Assembly: GCA_002077065.1 (NCBI GenBank)
Contig: NAJO01000027.1
Span: 248,001-312,000 of the forward strand
Source of the DNA: Cryoendolithus antarcticus
Taxonomy: Eukaryota; Ascomycota; Dothideomycetes; Cladosporiales; Cladosporiaceae
Direction: 5' to 3'
DNA: 64,000 nucleotides
The notes below the pieces were generated by a model that saw only the letters and a program-made list of their open reading frames with translations, was not told where the DNA came from and made no database searches. How positions within the stretch are numbered: position 1 is the stretch's first letter; each line of letters opens with the position of its first letter. Shown piece by piece: positions 9,210 to 19,642 of this stretch. The position numbers and the translations under genes were made by a program.

Positions 9210-11973
9210 GGCAGCTGGTGTGCAAACGTTCTCAGGCTCACGGATCACTGGAAGGGGCGAATTGTGCTGGTTCCGATAGCAGAACCGGAACCAATGGAGT
9301 GATCAAGCTTCCCAATCGATTGGAACTGAGTTCGAATGGCAGAGCAAAGATCCAACGGATTCGAGATGGAGGGCTGTCGGTCGTCGGTATGCTGTGCGAC
9401 TCAGGCACAGTATCAGGCGACAGCACTCAATGAAGAGATGTGCAGTCCAGGCCCAGATTTGAGACGTTGCGACGCTGTCGATTCCCGGATTCAGATGCAG
9501 CTAGAGCTGAATGCTGTAATGAACGTATGGCGTAGATAGCCGAAGTGATGTGCAGGTAGAGACTGTGTTGCAACGCAAGTCAAGTCCAACTGCTAGCAGC
9601 CGAAGTCCTTCTAGTAGTATGGAGGGCCGTACAAGGATAGCATCGCCGTCACAGCACTTGCTCCGTGGTTGTTCGCGCTTATGCCGACTACCAAGCAGTA
9701 GCGTGTTTCCCGGCCTTCCATGCACTGCAGATCGTTACCGCGGCACTTCGTGATACCTGCGAGGGCGTGGGTAAGGAGTGGAGCAGCAAAGACAAGTCAC
9801 CGTAGTAATAATAGCGACGTCTAACGGCCCTGACGTCCTAATCCCTGCGCAGGTGTGAGACAATAATTCGGGCAAAGCAGGGTTGAGTCTTGCGGCTAAT
9901 GGGTAGATCCAACGTCGCCCGTTGCGATTCATCTCGTGTGAAATAGACATTTGCTGTAATGCGGAGCGTGAGTTTGTGCTGTCCCGGCATGTTGGGGAAC
10001 TGTATGCACGCGCGTACCGGGATGGCGCGCAGGCTTGGTTATACCAGAAGCTTACCGCCACGATCAGGCTGATGCACTCCGACAAAGTGGCATCTGATCA
10101 TCGTGGAATCTATGTTGCGCAAGATCTGCACTCACTACTGCTAGAACATCTTCAATGGAGTGCGCCGGAGTTCAGCCCGAGTGCAGCTGTCTTTCCCATG
10201 TCGGTATGCAAGCGACCCAAGACAGATCGTAGTGTTCCCGCGAGGTGGAGATACGAGCAAGGGATGTCCACACAGCGGAAACCCGTGGACCTAGCTTCGC
10301 TGGCGTGGTGGTGGGCGCGGTCTTGCCTCGCATATCCGTAAGGTCGCTAGGTGGAGCCTTCGCTGGTTTGTCGGAGCAACGTGCCAAGAGGAGAACGTAG
10401 ATATACTCTACCACAGCCTCCAGGTTGCCTGACGCCTTCATGATGTCGGTAGCACGCGTTGAGGAGTATTACAGACGTCGTCGATATTGGCATGATAGGC
10501 TCAGTATGCGTGTGTGACTGTTTCACGAGTCGCATTAGGGTTGGCTTGACGTGGGATGGGCGTTCATCCGGTCGATCATCGTACCGTGTCTGGCATACTT
10601 GCCCAAAACAGTCGGAGAGTGGAGGTGCAAGGCTCCTTTGGGGATGAAGAGAGTCGGGATGAAACATCGAAGATCGACAGGAGGTGCGGTGCCGCTGCAC
10701 CCGCCAGCTTGACTCGCCTTTGACGCAGCCCGCGGCATGTGAAAACGCGTGCGCAACAGTTGAGGAGCCCACTGCGACAACATTCCAGGTCATGAATAGC
10801 CATGAACTCACGAACAGTCCAGGAATCTCTCGACGGGCCCATTCGAGGTCGACAATTCTCATGCCACGCAGGATTACTGGTGAGAAGCTCGCACAGAGTG
10901 TCGCTCACAAAGTGAGTCCTTCCTATTTTCTATCATTGTGACGCTCGGCCTCCATGGTCACACTCCCTTGTCAGAATGCCGCCGCGGTACATTCGCGCTT
11001 TCTGGGTTCTCGCATCTGCCTCATCGTCCACGGCAAGTTTTATGCTCCTCTAGGCCTTCATCGTGAGACCTACGGCTACACAGGAAAATGATTCTAGTCG
11101 AATGTTCCTCGCATCGCACGCACAGCGACAATGCCCTTGCTTGAGTAAGGAGAGCTTCGAGGATGGTCACGCCATAGCTGTCTGTGAGAAGCAGTGGCAT
11201 GACAACAACTCCGTGGCGTCGACAGGCAGATTGACACCGCACCCTATGGCCGACTGGGCTGAAGTCAACGGCGTCAGCTGTAGCAATGATTGGCAAAACA
11301 CTACCACTGGTCAAAATTAAAGGAGAACCACGGGTGGACCACGTCGGCTCGAGTCTACGGCTAAGGCATCGTTGACACGTCTTCCGGGCCTACGATTCTG
11401 ACAGCTTGTCACATATGAAAGGCATCGCGCGCGAGAAATTGGCTCCAATGCATTCAGAGACGGTTGGCAGGTTGGCTTTGCCTGGACCGCGTATGTTCTG
11501 TGTGTTGCGTTCTTGGCGCGCATGTGGCTGCTGTCAGGTGGTGTGATTCGAACGGTGCTTCTACTCTGAAGCTGGCGTCACGAGGTCAGCTATCTGACAG
11601 TTCGCTCATACACCTCCCTAGGAGCTAGCTGCAGCTGTTTTTGACCGCCAGAAGCACTTTGCTTGTAGTGGAGGACCAAGGTGATAGTATTCGCGCATGG
11701 CGTGATGATGTACTGCCGTCCACAGTACGCGAGCGCTAGAATCCATGGACTACGATCGAGATGGACCGTAGACACCAATCACTTGCAGTATAGCGATGAT
11801 TACGAAGGGCCAGGCCGATCCATGCAGCGCCTGCCCAGCGACGCCAACCGCTGTGCTTAGAATCAGATGATTCGAGACCGGTATGTGCAACCTATAAGCA
11901 GCACGTCGAGTACCCGATCCCCACGAGACATCGACAACCCCCTTCGTATTTTATAGACTCTTTGAAACTCACC
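9210..11973. other. 2.76-kb stretch without a supported gene
   Basis: Short overlapping open frames occur on both strands (for example 9922-10341 and 10576-10908). They have no recognisable domain and either begin at non-ATG codons or show no coding bias. Base composition looks like the neighbours, with no AT-rich RIP signature. It contains the promoters of the orphan (-) and the reductase (+). A non-coding RNA or a lineage-specific gene cannot be excluded. Confidence 0.4.
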
Positions 11974-13047
11974 ATGTCGAGCGAGCTCATTCTCCTCACT
12001 GGCGCGTCTGGACATATCGGGTTCCGGACCTTGCGTTTCGCGCTCGAGCATGGCTACCGTGTCCGAGCAGTCGTCCGCAGTCAACAGAAAGCCGATGCCG
12101 TACAGAACAATCGAGCTCTGATCAAATTGAAGGCTGATAGCCAACTAAGCTTCGTGGAGGTCCCGGATTTTACAATACCAAATGCCTTTGACAAAGCCGT
12201 GACAGACGATGTCAAGTATATCATCCACTGCGCTTCGCCCATGCCATTCTCCGCACCAACTACCGACCACGCTTATGAAGAGTACATCAAGCCTGCAGTA
12301 GACTCCACCCTCGAAGTCCTTCGTTCCGCTGCAAAACGCCCATCTGTTAGACGAGTGGTCATCACATCCTCCTGCATCGGTGTTATAGACCTTGCGGCCG
12401 CCTTCAGCGATACTGGCAAAGTCTTCACTGGGGACACTCGGCAACCAAACATGGACGGTCCCTTCGAACCAGGAACGCCGAGCTTCGTCGCTTATGCAGC
12501 TGGTAAGGTTAATGCCTTAAATGCTGCAGAGGAATGGATGGGGAAACACCAACCCCACTTCGACATCATCCACCTGATGCCAACCTACGTCCTCGGCCGC
12601 AACGACATGTGCGATAGCGTTGCGGGCATGCAGTTAGACTCGAACAGCATCCCTCTGAACTTCATGCTGGGCACAGAGGCAAGCCCGCAACCCATGGCGA
12701 TGGTCGTCAATCACATCGACGACTGCGCTCGGATCCATGTCGAAGCTCTCGCTCCGCGAATCGAAGGCAATCAGAGCTTCATGATCTGCTATGACTGTGA
12801 CTCCAAGCCACAGTGGAATGATGCGAAGGGAATAGTCGAGAAGCACTTTCCGGAAGCTGTGAAAGCTGGTCTGTTGCCTTGCAGGGGAGACGTGTTGAGT
12901 GTGCCGTCGATCCTTGACAGTAAGAAGACCGTAGAGACATTTGGTGACTTCAAGTATACATATGAGGATGCTGTGTTCAGCCTTGTGAACCAGTACCTTG
13001 AATTGTGCGAGAAAGAAAGCGGTCATGTCAACAGTCTGAAGGATTGA
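11974..13047 (+). CDS. NAD(P)-dependent reductase, extended SDR (dihydroflavonol-reductase-like)
   Basis: A 357-aa single-exon protein of the extended short-chain dehydrogenase family. The Rossmann glycine motif TGASGHIG is near residue 10, the cofactor strand continues VRAVVRS, and the catalytic YxxxK appears as YAAGK near residue 175, preceded by a Ser-rich VVITSSCIGV strand. The pattern resembles fungal ketoreductases related to dihydroflavonol-4-reductase and yeast methylglyoxal reductase Gre2. The substrate is unknown. The ATG at 11974 (MSSELILLTGASGH) is placed correctly for the family; the upstream frame starts with TTG. It is convergent with FOX2, 126 bp between stops. Confidence 0.9.
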   Translation: MSSELILLTGASGHIGFRTLRFALEHGYRVRAVVRSQQKADAVQNNRALIKLKADSQLSFVEVPDFTIPNAFDKAVTDDVKYIIHCASPMPFSAPTTDHAYEEYIKPAVDSTLEVLRSAAKRPSVRRVVITSSCIGVIDLAAAFSDTGKVFTGDTRQPNMDGPFEPGTPSFVAYAAGKVNALNAAEEWMGKHQPHFDIIHLMPTYVLGRNDMCDSVAGMQLDSNSIPLNFMLGTEASPQPMAMVVNHIDDCARIHVEALAPRIEGNQSFMICYDCDSKPQWNDAKGIVEKHFPEAVKAGLLPCRGDVLSVPSILDSKKTVETFGDFKYTYEDAVFSLVNQYLELCEKESGHVNSLKD

Positions 13048-13173
13048 GGAGATCGCAGATACTGCCACGAGCTCTCCCAGAGACAATGTGCATTTACAAT
13101 GTCTTGTACCGATGTCAATGCATTACAATTTCTTTTACATCCAACCATCCGCCAGCCCGTGCCTATTGTTCAT

Positions 13174-16063
13174 TTACAGCTTTGGCTTTGCGCCCTCGGC
13201 GAGCTCGGCGCCCGCACCAGCGATACAAAGCTTACCGGTCTCCTTGACTTTCGTTTGAAAGATCACAACATTGCTTTCCTTCCACATCTCGGTGACTAGC
13301 GTCTGGCCCGGCAACACAACACCCGCAAACCTGACCTTGATGTTCTTGAAAGCACCGTAGGTCTTTACAACAGCCTTGCTAGCAATGCCGAAGAAGGCCA
13401 AGCCGTGCAAGATCGGCGTCGGGAAGCCACCGACCTTGGAGAAGCCAGGATCGATGTGGAGTGGATTACGATCACCGGACAGACGGTACAGAGCTGCCTG
13501 CTCTTCGGTCGTCTTCTCCTCGACCACGCTGTCAGGTGCGCGCAAAGGCGTCTTGTACACGCGCGTAGCAGCGCCACGATCTGTGCCCTTGCTTGGGCCG
13601 CCGAACCCGCCTGAGCCACGGATGAAGACTGTGCTCTCGTTGTAGAAGAGATCTTTGCCGGTGCGCTTGTCTTTCGTGACGGAGCCGCTGACGACGAGTC
13701 CGGCGTTTCCCTTGTCGACGACCTCGACGAGATGCGGATAGGATACGAGGGTACCTTCTGTGGGGATTGGACCGCGGATTTCGAGATACTGCTCGCCATG
13801 TAGCAGCATCTTCATGTTGAAGTTCGGGACCACTTCACCCATGCTGTATGGTGCGACAGCGTTGAAAGTAGGGATGACACCAAAGCCAGGGAGGACTTGG
13901 AAATTGTCGTCGTTCTCGTAGACCAGAGCCAGGTCTGTTCGCTTGGCGCCGACACCAAGGTCTGTTATCGAGGTCAGCAGGTCATACTCGAAGTCACCAC
14001 ATGAGATGGTAACTCACTGTACAAGATCACATCACGCTCGTCATACGTGAATTCAGTGCCCTCAGCCTTTGCCTTCTTCGCAGCATCAATAGCAGCAAGC
14101 ACCTCCTCGTTCTTGCCCTTGCCACCGCTGGACTTGCTTCCCTTGCCCGAGACATTGTCCATATCGGCCATGATTTTAGCGGTACCTGCAGATGGATCGT
14201 CGGGGTGATCTGCGCGACCATCATCAAAGTTGAGCAAAGTTGCCCACTTCTCGAGTACTGCTTCGGGAGTTAGTGTGACATCAACAGGGAATGCGGCGCC
14301 TCCAGTGCGTTGCCATCTCGTCTCTGCAACCCAGCCAGAGCCGACCTCGAAAAGACGACCAGTGTTGGGTTCTGGGACCTTGTCAGAGCAGAGCAAGAGA
14401 ACAGCAGGCGCTATGTAGTCAGGCTTGAAGGCTTGCACCATCTCCTCGGGCATGATTGAGCGCGTCATGGCTGTGCCAGCATTCGGTGCAATGGTGTTCA
14501 CCAAGATGTTGTACTTCTGACCCTCGCGAGCCAGTGCACGTGAGAAGCCGAGAATACCGCACTTGGCGGCTGCGTAGTTCGCCTGCCCAAAGTTGCCATA
14601 GATGCCAGAGGTGGAGGTGGTGTTGATAATGCGACCGTATTTCTGCTTTAGCAAGTATGGCCAAGCGGCCTTGGTGACTTTGTACGTGCCGCGGAGATGG
14701 ACGTCTAGCACTTGCTGGAACTGCTTGTCTTCCATATTGGTGAATGCTTTGTCGCGCAGAATACCGGCGTTGTTGATGATGATGTCAATGCGACCAAAGG
14801 CATCGATAGCGCCCTTCACGACAGCATCTCCGTCCTCAGCGCTCGCCTTGACGCCAACTGCCTCACCGCCGAGTTTCTTGATCTCCTGGACTACACCCTC
14901 GGGATCCATGAGATCATTCACCACGATCTTGGCACCGTACTTTGCGAATTGCAAAGCATACAACCGCCCGATACCGGCTCCAGCACCGGTGATAAGCGCG
15001 ACCTTGCCATCGTATCTGATGGGCTCGGCAGGGTTATTTGGTGGCAGCTTGTGTGCGTCCTCAAGTAGCTCCATGAAGTTGGCCGGTCCATTAGGATAGC
15101 TCGGCTCAGAGAAGTCGGCAACACCGTCCCATTTCTTGAGGAGCGCGGCTGGGGTGAAGCTATCGTCAGCTCGGAGCAATGTACCCTTTGCTCGTTGCCA
15201 TCGAAGCTTAGCAATATGGCCACCTCCAACCTCGAAGATCGAGCCGGTCTCCTCGCTCGACTTGTGAACAAGCACTGCGACCAATGGGACGACCCACTCG
15301 GGCTTCAACTTGTCCAGGACCTCAGGAGGCATCACAGTCGCGGTCATACGAGAGGCAGCGATCGGCGCAATGACGTTGGCGTGGATGTTGTACTTAGCAC
15401 CCTCCTTTGCGAGAGTCTCGGTGAATCCGACTTGAGCAAGCTTGGCGGCTGTATGTTGTTAGTACGACAGTCAAGTGTGACGCGCTTCCGGGTACTGTAC
15501 TCACCAGAGTAGTTCGTCTGCCCGAAGCTTCCAAATAGCCCAGCAGCAGACGCAGTGTTGATCACACGCCCATACTTCTGCTTCCTGAAGTGCGGCCACG
15601 CAGCTCTAGCACACTTGTATGCTCCAACAACATGCACCTTCATGATCAGATCCCAGTCCTGGTCCTTCATGTTCTTGAAGCTGATATCGCGCAAGATACC
15701 GGCATTGTTGATGAGCACGTCCACCCGACCATAAGCCTTGATGGCCGTCTCAATGATCTTGTCGCCATTCTCGACCGAGTCGTAGTTGGCAGTGGCCTTG
15801 CCGCCTGCGGAGGTGATCTCGTTGACGACTGCGTCGGCGGCCTGGATTGTGGAGGATCAGCGCTGGGACGCGAGGTGCACACACTACAAGAATGATCTCA
15901 CCTTCGATCCACCACCCTCACCCTTGAACGAGCCCCCAAGGTCATTGACGACCACGTTCGCTCCTCTCGAGGCAAAGAACAATGCATATGCACGTCCAAG
16001 CCCTCCCCCGGCACCTGTTACCACCACCGTCTGGCCATCGTATCTTAGTTGCTCTCCAGCCAT
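13174..16063 (-). CDS. FOX2: Peroxisomal multifunctional beta-oxidation enzyme type 2
   Basis: The protein performs the second and third steps of peroxisomal fatty-acid beta-oxidation: enoyl-CoA hydration and (3R)-hydroxyacyl-CoA dehydrogenation. The model is complement(join(13174..13961,14018..15448,15505..15841,15902..16063)), 905 aa, with three introns of 56-60 bp that restore family motifs. Domains in order: SDR 1 ([12 protein letters not shown] about residue 16; active-site YSAAK near 165, split by an intron), SDR 2 ([12 protein letters not shown] about 318; YAAAK about 465), a Lys-rich linker, and a hotdog hydratase-2 domain with [13 protein letters not shown] near 800. The C-terminus is PKL, a peroxisomal PTS1-type tripeptide. 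Length and order match fungal Fox2. Its promoter (16064-16403) holds a CCTCGG motif within an inverted repeat. Confidence 0.96.
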
Positions 16064-16403
16064 GATTGCGAGTATGAAGGGAACGGTTTGCGCGAGTCTA
16101 TACAGCAAAGCTATAAGACTTCTGTACAGTGCACATCGCGGAGTTGGCCAGACGTGAGATCATGAGCTCTTCTTGATGCTGTGACAGTTGCCGAGGTGTT
16201 TCGGCAACTGTGACGGCAATGATCACATGCTGCGAGCACAGGCCACGGCACATGTCTTATGCAGTGCACGTCAAGAAGTGAAGTAGAGAGGGAGGCAAGA
16301 GCATATCGTAGCACATAGCTAGTTCAAGTCACCATAGCTTCCTGGCTGCACCTGTCGTGACAAAGTCATGTCCCGACGATAGCGCGCCTCGAGATGACAG
16401 CGC
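16064..16403 (-). promoter_or_regulatory. FOX2 promoter region with inverted repeat containing CCTCGG
   Basis: These 340 bp lie between the FOX2 start and the glycerate kinase stop. A perfect 10-bp inverted repeat (cagttgccga, 6-nt spacer, tcggcaactg; 16185-16210) contains CCGAGG at 16191-16196, which reads CCTCGG on the FOX2 strand. CCTCGG is the site bound by the Zn2Cys6 regulators FarA/FarB of Aspergillus nidulans on fatty-acid catabolic genes. It lies about 130 bp upstream of the ATG. Confidence 0.5.
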
Positions 16404-17583
16404 TCAGAGCTCATGCACCTCCACCACCTTCCGCTGCTTGTCCACCACAAGCCTGAGCTGCCGCCCCTTGTCCGAGTAGATACCGTTCCTCAACACATCA
16501 GTGTATAGCTCGTACGCGGGATAGTCTGGACATCGGTCAGCTTCGGCTGACACTTCTACCATGTAGCTTTACATACAGCCGTTGACGAAGTCAACAACTT
16601 GCTTGTCGCTCATGCCGGTGCCTTTGGCCTTCCGCAAAGAAGTCTCCTGTTGTCGCCTCCATTCGTAGACTGACAGTGGATCCTGTGCATCACTGCAAGC
16701 TGTCAGTCTTTACTGTTGTGATAGAAGCTTCGTCGCACTTACATGTGTATGAATGCGTTCAATTGACTACATCATCCTGTCAGCAGCGACCTTGTGCGAG
16801 ATCACGAGTCTTACTTACTCAGTCAAGACATCGTAATCCCGTAGCATCTCGTTGACGAAATGCACGCTCGCAAGCTGCAGCTTCCCCAGTCGTCCCGTGT
16901 ACGTCTCGCCATGCTCTCGTGCGTCTCGCACTGCAGCGTCCCATTTCCTTTCCAGGTCAGGCTCACTCAGAGCCCGGAAGCCAACGCACCAGCCTTCGAA
17001 GATCACTACTTCGACCGGTGCCTCACCAGCTCGGTTGACAGTCTCCCAGTTGTCCTGTGGCAGCCGATCACCGGCTCCGGCAAACGCAGACTTGTCGTAG
17101 GAGGGGACCTTGATGTCGGTTTCTTGGGCATCAATAGCAGAGAACACGGTCCGGCCAAGCTCGACATCATGCGTGGAAGGCTGACCGCGATGCTGTACCA
17201 GTGGATTCAAAGGCTGAGAGGCCGCCAATGCAACTTGATCCGAGTGCGGCAGATATAGATCATCAATTGAGAAGACAAGTGTGCGCAGATTGTAGGGTGG
17301 TGAGGAGAGAGTGTCGTGGAGGGATGTAACCTACCTTACTGTCTCAGCGGACTTCGCCAGCTAGACTCGTTCTACGAACGCGAGAAATGGGAGTCGCTGG
17401 TGGAACTGCGCGCAGGGAAGCTTAGCCTACCAGTGTTGTCTTGCCGGCTCCCTGAACGCCATTAAGCCCTACAAAAAATGGCGGTGCTTTCCCACCGTTG
17501 CTGTAGCGAGCTTGATGGGCATTGATCTGCCTCGTGATGAATGGAATGCAATGCTCAGACTTGTCGTCGACGATCCCGGACAT
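16404..17583 (-). CDS. D-glycerate 3-kinase-like P-loop kinase (yeast Tda10 family)
   Basis: The model is complement(join(16404..16525,16577..16692,16743..16766,16819..17330,17431..17583)), 308 aa, five exons including a 24-nt microexon. The Walker A motif GLNGVQGAGKTTL sits at the end of exon 1 (about residue 45), and FSIDDLYL gives the metal/substrate strand. GWCVGFRAL is the family's characteristic switch, and the tail has YINAF-like QLNAFIHIDAQD and VYEWRRQQE. All splice phases close and each junction restores a motif seen in the family. Plant glycerate kinases of this fold finish the photorespiratory cycle; in fungi the homologue Tda10 (YGR205W) is poorly characterised, so the substrate is inferred. 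The gene is divergent from cystathionine beta-lyase. Confidence 0.9.
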
Positions 17584-18037
17584 GATGGCGGCGCTGCTGA
17601 GGCTCAGGCCCGGCTGGGCTGCACTCTAGCTGGAGTCACAGGTCATTTCAGTTGTCTGATCAGGAGACGATTGGGTTTCAGGAACTGACAGAGTCTGCGA
17701 GAGACTGATGGAGCATCTGTGTTGAGGAAGGCAGGCATACATGTATATGTAGTTTCTGTGGTGAACCTATACCCACGGTGTATTGATGTTCCGCTCCCCT
17801 CTCCCCACACCGACATCGGATGACGCCTTCGGGTTCCTTGCATAGGCACGTGCATCCGTGTCAATTCTGGATGTCGGCGGTGAATTGAGTCGAATTGCTG
17901 ACGAGTTCACCTACGACTCATTTCGCCTTCGCCATCATCCGGAAAGTCCTTCAACAGCCTTCCACCCACCATTCCACCAACCTAGTATCGCAGCCCTGAG
18001 GTCTCTGGCCCTCACTAAAAAACCACCTTTCTTCACC
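17584..18037. promoter_or_regulatory. Divergent promoter, glycerate kinase / cystathionine beta-lyase
   Basis: The region is 454 bp between divergent starts. The E-box CACGTG lies at 17847-17852, about 185 bp upstream of the lyase ATG. In yeast, Cbf1 binds CACGTG at sulfur-amino-acid genes. In moulds the main sulfur regulator is a bZIP protein, so relevance is uncertain. Confidence 0.4.
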
Positions 18038-19372
18038 ATGTCAGCACCAGGCGATATCCCCAATGGCGTTGCCAAAGGCCTGAAGCATCTCGACCTCGAT
18101 GGTCACGACTTGCCGCCCTCACCGGCGCCGTCCACACCTACAAATGGCCGAAAATATGCGCTCGCCACCGAGCTGGTTTACACTGAGAGTAATGACCAAT
18201 TCAACTCGTCCAGCACTCCGATCTACCAAAGTGCCACCTTCAAGGGCGGGCCAGGACAAGAGTACGACTACACACGCAGTGGTAATCCCACACGCACGCA
18301 TCTGGAGCGCCACTTGGCGAAAATCATGTGCGCGAAGAGGGCGCTCGTAGTCAGCTCAGGAATGGGCGCGCTGGACGTCATCACGAGGATCTTGAAGCCA
18401 GGCGATGAGGTTGTCACTGGAGATGACTTGTACGGCGGCACAAATCGCTTGCTCAATTACTTGCGCAGCAACAACGACATCATCGTGCATCACATTGACA
18501 CAACCAATGTGGAGAAAGTCAAAGCGGCGTTGACCAGCAAGACCGCCATGGTCCTGCTCGAGACACCGACCAACCCTCTGATCAAGATAGTTGACATTGC
18601 CTCGATTGCTACTGCCGCGCACGCCGCGAACCCGAAAGCTGTAGTAGCAGTTGATAACACCATGCTCTCGCCTTACCTGCAGAACCCGCTGGACCTCGGC
18701 GCAGATGTCAGCTACGAAAGTGGCACGAAATACCTGTCCGGTCACCACGATGTCATGGCAGGTGTCATTGGCATAAACGACGAAGTGCTTGGCGATCGCT
18801 TCTTCTTCATGATCAACAGCACCGGCTGTGGCCTAGCACCCTTCGATTCCTGGCTGTTGCTTCGCGGAATCAAGACCTTGTCGGTCCGTATGGAGAAGCA
18901 GCAAACCAACGCACAGGCAATTGCCGAGTTCCTCGAGAATCATGGCTTTAAAGTTCGCTTTCCTGGTCTGAAGTCTCACCCTCAGTATGCACTTCACTGG
19001 TCTCAAGCGCGCGGTGCGGGCGCCGTGCTGAGCTTCGAGACTGGCTCGATCGCGCTTTCAGAGCGGATCGTGGAGTCCACGCATCTTTTCGGCATCTCGG
19101 TGTCGTTCGGCTGTGTCAACAGTTTGATCAGCATGCCTTGCCGCATGAGTCACGCGAGCATTGATCCGGCTACGCGAAAGGAGAGGGCGCTGCCCGAGGA
19201 TATCATCAGACTATGTGTGGGGATTGAGGATCTGGATGATCTGATCGCGGATTTGAGCCAGGCGCTCGTCAGGGCTGGGGCTGTTAGACTGACTGACAAT
19301 GGCTTTCAGGCGCTGAGCGCTGAGGAGGTCGAGGGCGAAAGCCGATCGACTGTGCTGGTGATGGACGGGTAG
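18038..19372 (+). CDS. Cystathionine beta-lyase (PLP-dependent)
   Basis: The enzyme cleaves cystathionine to homocysteine, pyruvate and ammonia in methionine synthesis. It is a 444-aa single-exon member of the Cys/Met-metabolism PLP family. Seen in sequence: YDYTRSGNPTRTHLE (phosphate-binding Tyr/Arg loop), SSGMGALD, GDDLYGGTNRLL, the ETPTNPL strand, VDNTMLSPYLQNPL, and the PLP-lysine motif SGTKYLSGHHD. The HHD-type context after the lysine and the CGLAPFDSWLLLRG block favour beta-lyase (Str3/MetG) over cystathionine gamma-lyase or synthase, but this is a judgement from memory. The start is the ATG at 18038 (MSAPGDIPNG); the upstream open frame begins with GTG. It has no PTS1. Confidence 0.9.
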   Translation: MSAPGDIPNGVAKGLKHLDLDGHDLPPSPAPSTPTNGRKYALATELVYTESNDQFNSSSTPIYQSATFKGGPGQEYDYTRSGNPTRTHLERHLAKIMCAKRALVVSSGMGALDVITRILKPGDEVVTGDDLYGGTNRLLNYLRSNNDIIVHHIDTTNVEKVKAALTSKTAMVLLETPTNPLIKIVDIASIATAAHAANPKAVVAVDNTMLSPYLQNPLDLGADVSYESGTKYLSGHHDVMAGVIGINDEVLGDRFFFMINSTGCGLAPFDSWLLLRGIKTLSVRMEKQQTNAQAIAEFLENHGFKVRFPGLKSHPQYALHWSQARGAGAVLSFETGSIALSERIVESTHLFGISVSFGCVNSLISMPCRMSHASIDPATRKERALPEDIIRLCVGIEDLDDLIADLSQALVRAGAVRLTDNGFQALSAEEVEGESRSTVLVMDG

Positions 19373-19642
19373 TTCAACATATACGAAGTTCAAGGACAAA
19401 ATCTCAAGTAGCCTGTCTATCGATCTGCTGTAATCCCATGCCGCAACTATACTTTAGTCTGACCAAGCTTGTGCCTGTCCAGCCATCATGCCTCTCGCAG
19501 CTGCCACTTGAGTTCACTTGCGTCGGAAGCGGCGTAATGTCTCTCCGGCGTGCTATCTCATGTATCAACCTGCATGTTCATATTCGATTCCAAGGACGTC
19601 GCAAGTCTTGAAGTGCGTACCGTGGCAACGACAATCGCACAG

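Noticed and set aside
9922..10341. 139-codon open frame on the plus strand
   Set aside because: It begins with TTG, has no domain, and competes with other frames of similar length; treated as chance.
10576..10908. 110-codon minus-strand frame
   Set aside because: Cys-rich by chance, no motif, no splice extension that improves it.
11544..11556. GATTCGAAC, like a minus-strand tRNA T-loop
   Set aside because: The flanking bases do not form a T-stem, and no acceptor stem or anticodon arm can be built around it.
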